Numbered from the stretch's first letter, positions 45,702-54,391 are shown. The stretch: DNA of 64,000 bases from Marinoscillum sp. MHG1-6 (GCF_024714475.1 NZ_JAMZMI010000004.1:62001-126000); one strand, 5' to 3'. Numbers and translations: made by a program. The notes: generated by a model not told the origin, from the sequence alone.

Positions 45702-47383
45702 ACCAAACAGTTTTTAACATATCCAAAATCTTTTCTCTCAAAGGGATTTCAAAAATGGTGTTATCCCCTGGATCGAGAAATGCGCCATTGACGATTTCCT
45801 TTGCCCGTAATCAGGACATCACCACCTATAACATTGTGGATGAGCGTTCGGCTGGATTCATTGCATTGGGTATGGCGCAAAAAAGCAATGCACCAGTTGC
45901 AATTTGTTGCACCTCAGGGTCCGCTTTACTGAATTATGCTCCGGCGGTATCAGAGGCCTATTACCAAAACATTCCCCTGATCGTGTTGTCAGCAGACAGG
46001 CCACCAGAATGGATTGATCAACGTGACGGGCAAACCATCAATCAGGATAAGGCACTGCATAATTTCGTAAAAGGAAGTTTCAATCTTCCCGTTGATTTGG
46101 AACATGCGGATGCTCAGTGGGAGTTTGAAAGAAAAGTCAATGATGCCATAAATCTCGCTACAACCGCCCCCTACGGGCCAGTTCACATCAACGTTCCATT
46201 TAGAGAACCCTTCTATCCAAAAGAAGATCAGGAGTTGGAATTCGGGGAAGTCAGGATCATCAACCATTACGAATCCAATAAATCTACAGGCTTAGAAGAA
46301 TTAGTAGATCGATGGAAAGATTTCCCTAAAAAGCTCATTATTCAAGGACAGAGAAGTAGCCATGAGTCTGCGCTATCTGTTCCGGATGATATTCCCGTGA
46401 TTGCTGATGTTATCAGCAATTCTTCTCAGCAAGATGCCGTACGCACTCATGATCTTTTCCTTGGAGCTCTAACGCAAGATCAGCTGGAAAGCCTACAGCC
46501 GGATTTACTTATCACCACTGGTAAATCGATAATTTCAAAAAACTTAAAGCTTTACCTTAGAAACTTTAAACCCAGGGCTCACTGGCATTTTGAAGACGCT
46601 CCTATCGCAGCGGATACCTTTCAATCACTGTCAGATCATTTTAGGTTTCCGCTTAATGACCTTCTGGATGTAGCCCTTTCAAAAGAGCCCAATGAATTTA
46701 AAAAGCAACTTGGTAAAAACTTCAAGCAGAGCTGGTTTACCATTGATAAGCTGAGTCGAGAGGCCATTGATCAATCTATAGAGGAAATTGGATTTAGTGA
46801 GGCTAGTGCCTATTTCAAAGTATTGAATTCAATGCCTGATACTTTGGATCTCCATTTTGCCAACAGCATGGCTGTGCGTTATAGTAACTTTTTCCATTAC
46901 ACCACATCCAATCAATCTGTTTATGCCAACCGCGGAACCAGCGGGATTGATGGAACTAACGGCACAGCAGTGGGGAACGCTATTTTGGCGGATCGGCCTG
47001 TAGTATTACTTACAGGTGACCTTAGTTTTTTCTATGATCGTAATGCCTTCTTGCATAACTATGACCTTTCCCATTTAAAGATCATTGTTTTTAATAATCA
47101 AGGTGGAGGAATTTTCAGAATGATTAAGGGACCTGCAGCCCTTCCCGAACTAGAGCAACATTTTGAAACCAGGCACAATCATTCGGCCCAATTCGCTGCA
47201 GCAGAATATAGGATGGATTATATCAAAGTAAAAGATGTAAATACTCTGGAGTCCGGGCTGGCTTCTTTATTTGCAGACAATAAATCACCGAAGATTATGG
47301 AGGTTTTCACTGATCCTGCAGAAAACAAGGAGGCATTTGCAATGCTTAAGCAGTCAATTTCGGATCGATTAAATACCCATTAA
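45698..47383 (+). CDS. menD: 2-succinyl-5-enolpyruvyl-6-hydroxy-3-cyclohexene-1-carboxylate synthase
   Basis: 561 residues, thiamin diphosphate enzyme that joins isochorismate and 2-oxoglutarate. The N-terminal block VLSPGSRNAPLTISFARN (about 22-39) and DERSAGFIALGMAQKSN are typical; ThDP/metal motif ANRGTSGIDGTNGTAVGNA near 410-428 and TGDLSFFYDRNAF ... NNQGGGIF (about 444-475). Translationally coupled to menF. Cytosolic. Confidence 0.95.
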   Translation: MNQTVFNISKIFSLKGISKMVLSPGSRNAPLTISFARNQDITTYNIVDERSAGFIALGMAQKSNAPVAICCTSGSALLNYAPAVSEAYYQNIPLIVLSADRPPEWIDQRDGQTINQDKALHNFVKGSFNLPVDLEHADAQWEFERKVNDAINLATTAPYGPVHINVPFREPFYPKEDQELEFGEVRIINHYESNKSTGLEELVDRWKDFPKKLIIQGQRSSHESALSVPDDIPVIADVISNSSQQDAVRTHDLFLGALTQDQLESLQPDLLITTGKSIISKNLKLYLRNFKPRAHWHFEDAPIAADTFQSLSDHFRFPLNDLLDVALSKEPNEFKKQLGKNFKQSWFTIDKLSREAIDQSIEEIGFSEASAYFKVLNSMPDTLDLHFANSMAVRYSNFFHYTTSNQSVYANRGTSGIDGTNGTAVGNAILADRPVVLLTGDLSFFYDRNAFLHNYDLSHLKIIVFNNQGGGIFRMIKGPAALPELEQHFETRHNHSAQFAAAEYRMDYIKVKDVNTLESGLASLFADNKSPKIMEVFTDPAENKEAFAMLKQSISDRLNTH

Positions 47384-47395
47384 GCATTTGAACAT

Positions 47396-47403
47396 TAGCT
47401 TTG
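47396..47403 (+). promoter_or_regulatory. -7 box TAGCTTTG of menB
   Basis: Exact TAnnTTTG, 33 bases before the menB ATG. menB-menE may thus be transcribed from an internal promoter as well as from the upstream one. Confidence 0.5.
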
Positions 47404-47436
47404 CCGAACATTTTTGAAACGAACTAATACCAATAT

Positions 47437-48264
47437 ATGAGCACTTCAAAATTTGATTGGAAACCGATCAAAGAATACAAAGACATCAGATTCGAATTGT
47501 TTGAGGGGATTGCAAAAATCACCATCAATAGGCCGGAAGTCTACAATGCTTTTCGGCCAGATACCAATATGGAAATGATCGAAGCCATGGACATTGCCAG
47601 AGAAATGGAGGATGTAGGTGTGGTTGTCCTGACTGGTGAAGGTGATAAAGCATTTTGTTCCGGAGGAGATCAGAATGTAAAAGGTATTGGTGGGTACATT
47701 GGCACAGATGGAGTACCTCGACTCAATGTTCTAGATCTTCATAAAAGAATAAGAGAGCTCCCTAAGCCTGTTATCGCTATGGTCAATGGCTATGCTATCG
47801 GTGGAGGGCACGTGCTGCACGTAGTTTGCGACCTGACCATCGCATCTGAAAATGCAAGATTCGGACAGACCGGACCTAAAGTTGGAAGTTTTGATGCTGG
47901 GTTTGGCTCTTCTTATCTGGCCAGACACGTAGGTCAGAAGAAAGCCAGGGAGATTTGGTTCTTGTGTGAGCAATACACTGCTAAAGAGGCAGAAGACATG
48001 GGGATGGTTAACAAGGTAGTTCCATTGGAAGAACTTGAAGCCACTACCGTTTCATGGTGCAGAACGATCATGCAAAGAAGCCCGATGGCTATCAGAATGA
48101 TCAAAAGAGGTCTAAACGCGGAGTTGGATGGTCAGCGAGGTTTGATGGAAATGGCCGGAGACGCTACTTTGATGTTCTACCTGATGGAGGAAGCCCAGGA
48201 AGGTAAGAATGCGTTTCTGGAAAAGCGTAACCCCGACTTCAAGAAGTTTCCAAAATTCCCTTGA
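47437..48264 (+). CDS. menB: 1,4-dihydroxy-2-naphthoyl-CoA synthase
   Basis: 275 residues, crotonase fold. Cyclises o-succinylbenzoyl-CoA. Motifs: [16 protein letters not shown] (about 28-43), [12 protein letters not shown] (about 73-84, oxyanion hole), [20 protein letters not shown] (about 111-130), and the MenB-specific [20 protein letters not shown] (about 149-168) with the active-site Asp and Tyr; ARFGQTGPK is also family-specific. Own -7 box; menE begins 17 bases after its stop. Confidence 0.96.
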   Translation: MSTSKFDWKPIKEYKDIRFELFEGIAKITINRPEVYNAFRPDTNMEMIEAMDIAREMEDVGVVVLTGEGDKAFCSGGDQNVKGIGGYIGTDGVPRLNVLDLHKRIRELPKPVIAMVNGYAIGGGHVLHVVCDLTIASENARFGQTGPKVGSFDAGFGSSYLARHVGQKKAREIWFLCEQYTAKEAEDMGMVNKVVPLEELEATTVSWCRTIMQRSPMAIRMIKRGLNAELDGQRGLMEMAGDATLMFYLMEEAQEGKNAFLEKRNPDFKKFPKFP

Positions 48265-48281
48265 TTATTTCCTTTTAGGAT

Positions 48282-49316
48282 ATGCAGCTCAATCTGAATG
48301 GACGGGAGGTTATCCTGGATAAGGTATATGATGACCTTACCAAAGCAGAAAACACTGTCTTTCAGATTATCAAAGACTGGCTCAACGGTAAAGCACTATT
48401 TTCATTTACTACCTCAGGGTCTACTGGTCCACAAAAGTCCATAGAAATACACAGAAGTATTCTAGAATATAGTGCCAGTTGTACCCTTGATAAGCTCGAT
48501 CCTAACAGGAACTTTAAATCAAGTCTCATATGTATCAACCCTGAGTTTATTGGCGGTTTCATGGCCATTGTGAGAGGGGTTCTTGGAGGTCACAGCATTA
48601 CATTTATGGACCCGCAATCCAATCCCCTCAAGCTCGTACCTAATGAGAAATTCGACCTGGTCTCGATGGTGCCCATACAGGTTGAAACGCTCTTCAGAGA
48701 ATCTTCGGAGTTACTGTCTCAGGTAGATACGGTTATCATAGGAGGAGCCAAAGTAAACCAGCCGACCCTCAATCATATTCGGCAAAATACGACTACTCGC
48801 TTTTATCATAGCTACGGCATGACCGAAACGGCGTCCCATTTTGCGCTGCAAGACCTTAGGTTGGAGGAAGTATTTGAAGTTATAGGAGATGCAAAAATTG
48901 GGAAGGATCACGACAGCTGTTTGAATGTAAAAGGAACGGTGACAGGACAAGCACTCATCCAAACAACTGACCTGGTCGACATCATCGATTTAAAACATTT
49001 TAGGTGGCTTGGAAGGGCTGATAACATCATAAACTCTGGTGGCATCAAGATTAGTCCGGAATTAGTTGAGAATATCCTGCAAGGACAAATTGAAGTTCCC
49101 TTTTTTGTTGCCGGATTACCCGATGAAAAGTTAGGATCGAAGGTAAGTCTAATTATCGAGTCGAATAAGTCCTTCGACTTGGGGCAATTTGACTTTTCAA
49201 AACTTAGCAGATATCAGCAGCCAAAAGCCATCATTTCAATTCCTAAATTTGTTTATACAGCCACAGAAAAAATAAACAGAGCAGAAACGTTAAAACGATT
49301 ACAATTTGGAAGTTAA
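48282..49316 (+). CDS. menE: o-succinylbenzoate-CoA ligase (AMP-binding)
   Basis: 344 residues, short form usual in Bacteroidota. ATP loop FTTSGSTGPQKSIEIHR (about 43-59), YGMTETASHFAL (about 178-189), DLVDIIDLKHFRWLGRADN (about 227-245) with INSGGIKISPELVE, and the C-terminal EKINRAETLKR lysine motif. Activates o-succinylbenzoate for MenB. The gene context (menF, menD, menB) supports the assignment. The next gene overlaps by 11 bases. Confidence 0.92.
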   Translation: MQLNLNGREVILDKVYDDLTKAENTVFQIIKDWLNGKALFSFTTSGSTGPQKSIEIHRSILEYSASCTLDKLDPNRNFKSSLICINPEFIGGFMAIVRGVLGGHSITFMDPQSNPLKLVPNEKFDLVSMVPIQVETLFRESSELLSQVDTVIIGGAKVNQPTLNHIRQNTTTRFYHSYGMTETASHFALQDLRLEEVFEVIGDAKIGKDHDSCLNVKGTVTGQALIQTTDLVDIIDLKHFRWLGRADNIINSGGIKISPELVENILQGQIEVPFFVAGLPDEKLGSKVSLIIESNKSFDLGQFDFSKLSRYQQPKAIISIPKFVYTATEKINRAETLKRLQFGS

Positions 49317-49983
49317 ATTTTCATACCAGACACTCACCACCCCACCACCCTATGCTTTCGCATACACGCTTGAGTTGGAGATTTCTAAATCAAAAGTCAA
49401 AGTTCAGTTTGATTTGGAATATGTGAATAGAGAGGAGTTAACCGATGAAGAAATTCTGAGTGAAGGCTTTACCAAAGAAGACGATGTTAGCTGGACGGGA
49501 GAATTGGAATCAATATGGGGAGATTACCTCACTCCGCTCATTGACAAAATCGAATTAATCCCTCAATCCGAAGACGTAGATACCTGGCTACATGTTGAAG
49601 TCAACAACGGCTCCACCAAATCAGGACTTGTCAAGGATTTGGTTTTCTGGGATTACCAGCTTCAGGAGGTCATACAAGCTATTTACGAAAGTGCAAAGTT
49701 TGAGCATCCACTGAAAATACAATTGCTGCATAATGCGGAGACAAACGTGTATTTTGAAATGGAAGGGAGTTTTGGACAAAGATCTGCGAGTGTCAATAAG
49801 AAAAGTATTTCCTGGGAAAATTTTCAGGCTTTATTAAACGCCATATACAATATTGATGAAAGCAAAAAACCAGCGAATAAGCCAAACAAAAAAGGTCTTT
49901 GGATAGATATTAATAATGATCAGAGTTGGTTTCAGGTTCAGGGAGAAATCGGTGAGATACTTTCAATACTGAACCATAAGTAG
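49306..49983 (+). CDS. protein of unknown function at end of the menaquinone cluster
   Basis: 225 residues, soluble, acidic, no signal peptide. It opens with MEVKFSYQTLTTPPPYAFAY and has two similar halves: each contains a strand-rich stretch and a helix (WGDYLTPLIDKIELI; ISWENFQALLNAIYNI). I do not recognise the family. The start is TTG overlapping the end of menE by 11 bases, as no ATG lies nearby, so it is probably translated by coupling. A link to menaquinone synthesis is possible but not shown. Confidence 0.7.
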   Translation: MEVKFSYQTLTTPPPYAFAYTLELEISKSKVKVQFDLEYVNREELTDEEILSEGFTKEDDVSWTGELESIWGDYLTPLIDKIELIPQSEDVDTWLHVEVNNGSTKSGLVKDLVFWDYQLQEVIQAIYESAKFEHPLKIQLLHNAETNVYFEMEGSFGQRSASVNKKSISWENFQALLNAIYNIDESKKPANKPNKKGLWIDINNDQSWFQVQGEIGEILSILNHK

Positions 49984-50012
49984 TTACGGGTTTGTTATTA
50001 AGTACTGATTTA

Positions 50013-50033
50013 AATAATTTGTCAGAAATTATT
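50013..50033. repeat. hairpin AATAATTT / AAATTATT upstream of DoxX gene
   Basis: An 8-base inverted repeat around GTCAG, ending 28 bases before the DoxX gene ATG. It could be an operator or a weak terminator of the menaquinone transcript; there is no T run after it. Confidence 0.3.
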
Positions 50034-50061
50034 TCTGCTATCTATAAAAATCGATCTGCTT

Positions 50062-50409
50062 ATGAGTTTCATTGGTAAGCTTTTATATGCACTACCGCTA
50101 TCCATGTTTGGGTTTTTTCACTTCATGAACGCATCAGCTATGGCTGGCATCGTTCCTTCTTTTTTACCTTTTGCACAGTTTTGGGTCTATTTAACAGGCA
50201 CAGCATTGATACTGGCTGCTGTGGCAATTATCATTGATAAGAAAGCCAAATTAGCCACAACATTGCTTGGGATCATGCTGGCAATATTTGCGGTCTTTGT
50301 ACACTTGCCGGGTTTTCTTGATATGGCACAACCCGCATCTTCAATGTTCCTCAAAGACACTGCACTTTCCGGGGCAGCATTCTTCTTTAGCGCTCACCTA
50401 AAAAATTAA
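50062..50409 (+). CDS. DoxX family membrane protein
   Basis: 115 residues with four predicted membrane helices (about 5-22, 35-58, 65-83 and 92-112). The helix 2 stretch FWVYLTGTALILAAVAIII is typical of DoxX/DoxD-like proteins, integral proteins of unclear role often near respiratory genes. ATG start. It follows the menaquinone cluster by 78 bases on the same strand; a relation is not shown. Confidence 0.8.
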   Translation: MSFIGKLLYALPLSMFGFFHFMNASAMAGIVPSFLPFAQFWVYLTGTALILAAVAIIIDKKAKLATTLLGIMLAIFAVFVHLPGFLDMAQPASSMFLKDTALSGAAFFFSAHLKN

Positions 50410-50413
50410 AAAA

Positions 50414-51457
50414 TTAGAAAAGCTGATAATGTCCTCCCCTTCTGAAGGCATTTAAATTAAGGGGAGGCATTTTTCTGTTATCATAATATCGCTTTTTGGT
50501 TACTAGAAAGAGTTCTCTGATCATTGTAGAGAACTCACCTTCCCCCGTCAACCTCATTTTCCACCTGGAATCATTCAGGTGACCTCCGTGAACCCTCTTT
50601 ACCTGGCTGAGTACTTTGTCGGCCCTATCGGGAAATGCTTTGCGCACCCATTCTTCGAAAAGCTGTCCTATCTGCCCATTTAATCTGACTACATTATATC
50701 CAATGTCCCTTGCCCCTGCTTCGGCTGTTGACTTGATTACCAGGGGCATCTCGTGATCATTTAATCCGGGAATGATCGGCGCATTCATGACCATGACAGG
50801 TATGCCATTTTTAGAAAGTTCCTCAATCGTATTCAGTCTACGTCGATAGCTAGCTGTTCTAGGTTCCAATAAACTCCTTAGTTTTTCATCCATGGCCGTA
50901 ATAGAAAGACAAACAGATACCAGGGAGTTTTTGGCCAGTTCTTGTAGCAGGTCTATATCTCTTAAAATCAAAGAATTCTTGGTAATGATAGCTATGGGAT
51001 GTTGGTACTTAAGCGCCACCTCAAGTAATGATCTGGTCAGCTTGTATTTTCTTTCAAGTGGTTGGTAGCAGTCTGTATTTCCGGACAACATGATCGGCTG
51101 AACCTTCCAATCTGATTTAGAAATTTTTCTCTCAAATTGCCGCGCTACATCTTTCTTCACCACAATTTTACTTTCGAAATCCAACCCGGCACTGAATCCC
51201 CAGTAAGTATGTGAATTTCGAGCGTAACAATATACGCAGCCATGTTCACACCCCTGGTACGGATTGATCGAATACTCAAACCAGATATCCTGGCTGTTGT
51301 TTCTACTGATTACGTTTTTGGTAGTTTCTTCAAATACCTCAACGCCAGGCTTTTCTTCGTGTGTGAATTCATCAATTCCCTCAAGATGTTCAATGGACAT
51401 CGAGTTTTTGAAGAATGGATTAGCTGGATTTGATTGTGCACCTTTTCCTTTTAACAT
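50414..51457 (-). CDS. radical SAM protein, PA0069 / spore photoproduct lyase-like
   Basis: 347 residues. The cluster motif GCEHGCVYCYARNSHTYWG (about 69-87) gives Cys-x3-Cys-x2-Cys. SINPYQGC before it, SGNTDCYQPLERKYKLTRSL after it, and NAPIIPGLNDHEMP near 225 follow the PA0069-type Rv2578c subgroup. It binds one [4Fe-4S] cluster and SAM; the substrate is unknown. ATG start 40 bases downstream of the rhomboid stop, with the long palindrome 51464-51506 in between. Confidence 0.9.
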   Translation of the reverse strand: MLKGKGAQSNPANPFFKNSMSIEHLEGIDEFTHEEKPGVEVFEETTKNVISRNNSQDIWFEYSINPYQGCEHGCVYCYARNSHTYWGFSAGLDFESKIVVKKDVARQFERKISKSDWKVQPIMLSGNTDCYQPLERKYKLTRSLLEVALKYQHPIAIITKNSLILRDIDLLQELAKNSLVSVCLSITAMDEKLRSLLEPRTASYRRRLNTIEELSKNGIPVMVMNAPIIPGLNDHEMPLVIKSTAEAGARDIGYNVVRLNGQIGQLFEEWVRKAFPDRADKVLSQVKRVHGGHLNDSRWKMRLTGEGEFSTMIRELFLVTKKRYYDNRKMPPLNLNAFRRGGHYQLF

Positions 51458-51463
51458 CCCTAA

Positions 51464-51506
51464 AAATAGCTAATAATATTAGTATTACTAAATTTATTAG
51501 CTATTT
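51464..51506. repeat. 43-base near-perfect palindrome between rhomboid and radical SAM genes
   Basis: Arms AAATAGCTAATAA (51464-51476) and TTATTAGCTATTT (51494-51506) are perfectly complementary, and the centre TTAGTATTACTAA (51479-51491) is itself palindromic about the same axis (51485); only two base pairs mismatch. It includes the rhomboid stop codon. On the minus strand the stem is followed by TTTTTA, so it may end rhomboid transcription or act as an operator for the radical SAM gene. Confidence 0.65.
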
Positions 51507-52048
51507 ACTTTCCTCAGTTTGCTAAGTCCAAACGCAGAACCAATACCCACAATAGCGCCCATCAAATGGGATTCCCAACTGATGTTGGGGTTGCTCGGAA
51601 GAATACCATAAACCAACCCTCCATAGATCAGGATGACTATGAGCGAAATAATGATGGCTCTCGCCTCCCTCCGGAATATCCCGAAGGATATCAGGAAAAA
51701 TGCCAGTCCGTAAACAAGCCCACTCGCTCCAATATGATAAAACGGGCGACCGAAAAACCACACCAGTATATTGGTAAAGAAATAGCAATGGATCATGACC
51801 TGGGTAGCTATGGGCTGATAGAAGTAATAAACCATGGTACCCAAAAACAGTAGTGGTAGCGTGTTGGACATCAAATGTGAAACACTGCCATGGATAAGCG
51901 GAGCCAGAAATACCCCAACAAGACCGGACCCTTCTAAAGGAAGGATACCCAGGAATCCCATGTCCACTCCAGAGTAAACCTGAATAGAATAAAAAAGCCA
52001 CATGAAGAATACCAGCCTCAAGGGAGGCAGCAAAGTAGATCGCCTCAA
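51497..52048 (-). CDS. rhomboid family intramembrane serine protease
   Basis: 183 residues with about six membrane helices. LIHGSVSHLMSNTLPLLFLG (about 51-70) carries the HxxxN of rhomboid helix 2, YHIGASGLVYGLAFFL (about 105-120) the GxSG catalytic serine, and SWESHLMGAIVG (about 158-169) the catalytic histidine. It cuts membrane proteins within the bilayer. The start given is TTG at 52048; the frame is open for another 15 codons upstream, without an ATG, so the true start is uncertain. Ends inside the long palindrome. Confidence 0.88.
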   Translation of the reverse strand: MRRSTLLPPLRLVFFMWLFYSIQVYSGVDMGFLGILPLEGSGLVGVFLAPLIHGSVSHLMSNTLPLLFLGTMVYYFYQPIATQVMIHCYFFTNILVWFFGRPFYHIGASGLVYGLAFFLISFGIFRREARAIIISLIVILIYGGLVYGILPSNPNISWESHLMGAIVGIGSAFGLSKLRKVNS

Positions 52049-52163
52049 ATCAATTTCAATTAAGCGAGTAAAATAATGATGAATAAGTGAGGATCAAGAG
52101 ACAACATTGAATTAATTCAATCAATTAGTTATCTTCCATTTTAGAACTTTCAATTCACCCGCT

Positions 52164-52424
52164 TTGGAAAAGAAGATTAGAAAACGCTACAATTGGGCCA
52201 TCGTAATTCTATCGATATTAGTTATCTGGATTACGGTCAAGGCCCAGCTACTAATTGGATATGCAGAGGAATACCAGGCGATGGCTGATGAAGAAAGAGA
52301 AAAAAATGACGAGCTAAAAACTTATCAAAGAAGTCTGGAGGACCAACTTAATGAATCTAATAAACTCATTGAAAGCCAGAAAAAAAGATATGAGGAGCTC
52401 CTTTTAGAGTGCCAAGGAAATTAG
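52164..52424 (+). CDS. small membrane protein with coiled-coil tail
   Basis: 86 residues from a TTG start. Basic N-terminus (EKKIRKRYN), membrane helix at about 11-33 (WAIVILSILVIWITVKAQLL), then a charged coiled coil to the end (EEYQAMADEEREKNDELKTY...QKKRYEELLLECQ). The plan resembles small FtsL/DivIC-like or septum proteins, but no such homology can be claimed. A clear terminator follows. No ATG start exists, which lowers confidence, although the amino-acid pattern is protein-like. Confidence 0.6.
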   Translation: MEKKIRKRYNWAIVILSILVIWITVKAQLLIGYAEEYQAMADEEREKNDELKTYQRSLEDQLNESNKLIESQKKRYEELLLECQGN

Positions 52425-52436
52425 ACAGAAATAAAA

Positions 52437-52460
52437 AAAGCTGCCATTGGCAGCTTTTGA
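52437..52460. terminator. bidirectional intrinsic terminator
   Basis: AAAAGCTGCC (52437-52446), loop ATT, GGCAGCTTTT (52450-52459), with further A's before the left arm. It serves the 86-codon gene on the plus strand and the TerB-like gene on the minus strand. Confidence 0.85.
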
Positions 52461-52478
52461 ATATCATTTCGGATCCAA

Positions 52479-52943
52479 TTACTTAGCAGGATCATTAATC
52501 ATTCTCAATTCCATGAGCTTTGATTCTTCATAGGACACTGATAGGTATCCCAACAAACCACCAGATGCCTCTGCAATCTTCTTAGCCAGGTCTTTCAAAC
52601 TGGCGTACAAGGCAACTCCAAAACTTTTATCAATTTTCGGAAGGATAAAGTTCAACTTTCTAAGCTCGGCCGTGATAGCCTTATTTCTCTCCTCAACACC
52701 ACTCGGAAGTTCGCTCACCAACGCAGTGAATTTTCCTTCGAAGTCTTCCCCTACAGCCTTATAAAACTCAACGAGTTGCTCTCTCGCCCTACTTTGCTTA
52801 CTTCTGGCAATATCAACTGCTTCTTTAGTCTCAGACTTATCGATATTTCCGTCTGCACCGGCAATTAGAATGGACACATAGACAGGCGCTTTCATGAGCA
52901 CCTCTATTTCATCTTCTCGTAAAGCTTCAAATTCTTTGATCAT
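52479..52943 (-). CDS. TerB-like helical protein
   Basis: 154 residues, cytosolic and all-helical. The N-terminal stretch LREDEIEVLMKAPVYVSILI followed by AGADGNIDKSETKEAVDIAR has the acidic loop seen in TerB/DjlA-type domains, where a D-G-x-I-D turn binds metal. The rest (ELRKLNFILPKIDKSFGVAL...SYEESKLMELRMI) is unfamiliar. TerB domains occur in tellurite-resistance and membrane-linked stress proteins; a stress role is only suggested. ATG start, single gene. Confidence 0.65.
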   Translation of the reverse strand: MIKEFEALREDEIEVLMKAPVYVSILIAGADGNIDKSETKEAVDIARSKQSRAREQLVEFYKAVGEDFEGKFTALVSELPSGVEERNKAITAELRKLNFILPKIDKSFGVALYASLKDLAKKIAEASGGLLGYLSVSYEESKLMELRMINDPAK

Positions 52944-53006
52944 TTCTAGGCTATTTCAAAATCTGCTCGAAAATAATAAAAATTGAATGGAACCTTCTCC
53001 AAAAAC

Positions 53007-54023
53007 TCATTCAATTTCTTCTGTAAATACAACCTTACAAAAAATTGGAAAGTGATCTGATATTTCTCCTGCTTCATCTATCCTTTTTACTTCTACGCAA
53101 TCCAAAAAATTATCATTAAACAAAACATAATCAATCATAATTTCCGGTGCACCCGTACTGAACGTTAGTAGCTCCCTTTTATTCCCATCATAGTAATTCT
53201 GGCTAACACAAGAAGCGATATGATTCGAAGTCATGATTACCTTCATAGCTTCACTCTCATTTAATTCAAATTCCGGAGCACTATTAAAATCACCCATTAA
53301 GATGACAGGCATCAAATCACTCCAACTTTCAAAAATTTCTTTGACGACATAGGCCTGCTCTACCCTAGTCGGCTCGTCAAACGCCTCTAAATGGACATTC
53401 ATTACTTTGACATCCCTACTCCCAATCTTGACATCCAATATTTGAACCAGCCTGTCAATGTAAAAAGTATTGTAGAAGGCAGATTCGCTCGCAGGCTTAC
53501 TCAATACCCTGGTTTCAGAATCAGTAACAGGAAATTTGCTGAAAATCGTTTGGCCGGATAATGTTTTACCGAAATAGTACTGTGGTGGCCCATAGGGATA
53601 CGGAAGGAAATGGACATCCCAGTTGACAGAGCGATACATCTCAGGAAATTCGAGGGAAGTAGCCAGCTCCTTGGCCTGATCGACAAAAAAGGACCTGTTT
53701 GACCTAAAGTCTATTTCCTGCAACCCAATTAAATCAGGGCTTAGAGCCCGCAATACGGAAATAGAATTTTCGAGATTTTGATTGAAGAGTTTTCTTTCCC
53801 TGGCTTGCGGGAGGTTGTTGGTCATTCCTGACAGATAACCAATGTTAAACGTCAGAATTCTCAATGTATCCGAAGGTACATTATATGGGAATTCGTAATG
53901 GTACAAACTGAATTTTTCATCAGGCTTCAGGCTCTCCTGTTTGGCCCAAATAAAGAACAAAAAGAATAGAATAACAGGTATGACCAATAATAGGGTTAAA
54001 GAGACCCATACATACTTTCTCAT
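53007..54023 (-). CDS. membrane-anchored endonuclease/exonuclease/phosphatase (EEP) protein
   Basis: 338 residues. N-terminal membrane helix (about 4-27, VWVSLTLLLVIPVILFFLFF), then an EEP domain: ILTFNIGYL (about 58-66, Asn ligand), GLQEIDFRSN (about 104-113, Glu), NVHLEAFDEPTR (about 209-220), LMGDFNSAPEF (about 242-252; Asp, Asn) and DHFPIFCKV at the end (Asp-His). Hydrolyses phosphodiesters or phosphomonoesters in the envelope; substrate unknown. ATG at 54023 is preferred to the TTG at 54056, because a minus-strand TTTG promoter box lies at 54057-54054. Confidence 0.85.
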   Translation of the reverse strand: MRKYVWVSLTLLLVIPVILFFLFFIWAKQESLKPDEKFSLYHYEFPYNVPSDTLRILTFNIGYLSGMTNNLPQARERKLFNQNLENSISVLRALSPDLIGLQEIDFRSNRSFFVDQAKELATSLEFPEMYRSVNWDVHFLPYPYGPPQYYFGKTLSGQTIFSKFPVTDSETRVLSKPASESAFYNTFYIDRLVQILDVKIGSRDVKVMNVHLEAFDEPTRVEQAYVVKEIFESWSDLMPVILMGDFNSAPEFELNESEAMKVIMTSNHIASCVSQNYYDGNKRELLTFSTGAPEIMIDYVLFNDNFLDCVEVKRIDEAGEISDHFPIFCKVVFTEEIE

Positions 54024-54038
54024 GTGGGGTGAAAGGGT

Positions 54039-54046
54039 TACTTTTG
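54039..54046 (+). promoter_or_regulatory. -7 box TACTTTTG of the HPt gene
   Basis: Exact TAnnTTTG, 23 bases before the ATG at 54070. It interlocks with the start region of the divergent EEP gene (ATG 54023), so the two promoters share the same 50 bases. Confidence 0.5.
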
Positions 54047-54069
54047 ACTTATACAAATTGTAGCTTTAT

Positions 54070-54384
54070 ATGGATTTTTCCTATTTAAATTCGATAAGCG
54101 GTGGAGATAAGGAGTTTATCGTGGAATTTATTGGTGCGATTGAAACTTCGACCCTTCCGCTTGTTGGTGAAATGATGGAGCAATTTTCAGAAGGAAATCA
54201 CAAGCGGGTGGGAGAATTAGCTCATCAGGTCAAACCTACAATCGTCATGCTAGGCCTTGAAGGTATTAAAACCATAGAAGCTATCAATGAAGATCCGGAG
54301 TCTGCGACGGAAGAAATGATCCAACAGGTAAAAGGAGAACTTGAGCAAGGTATTGACCAGATACGCGCCAATTATGCGGTCTGA
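54070..54384 (+). CDS. stand-alone histidine phosphotransfer (HPt) domain protein
   Basis: 104 residues, four-helix HPt fold. The phosphorylated His is in AHQVKPTIVMLG (His52; H-x-x-K-P-x5-L-G pattern). SGGDKEFIVEFIGAIETSTL forms the first helices. It relays phosphate between a hybrid sensor kinase and a response regulator; neither is encoded nearby, so the partners lie elsewhere. ATG start with an exact -7 box 23 bases upstream. The SanA-like gene is convergent, seven bases away. Confidence 0.85.
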   Translation: MDFSYLNSISGGDKEFIVEFIGAIETSTLPLVGEMMEQFSEGNHKRVGELAHQVKPTIVMLGLEGIKTIEAINEDPESATEEMIQQVKGELEQGIDQIRANYAV

Positions 54385-54391
54385 AAAAAGC

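Noticed and set aside
51522-52001. 159-codon frame in the rhomboid gene, same strand, other frame
   Set aside because: The rhomboid frame carries the catalytic motifs; this one has scattered Pro/Trp/Cys and no pattern.
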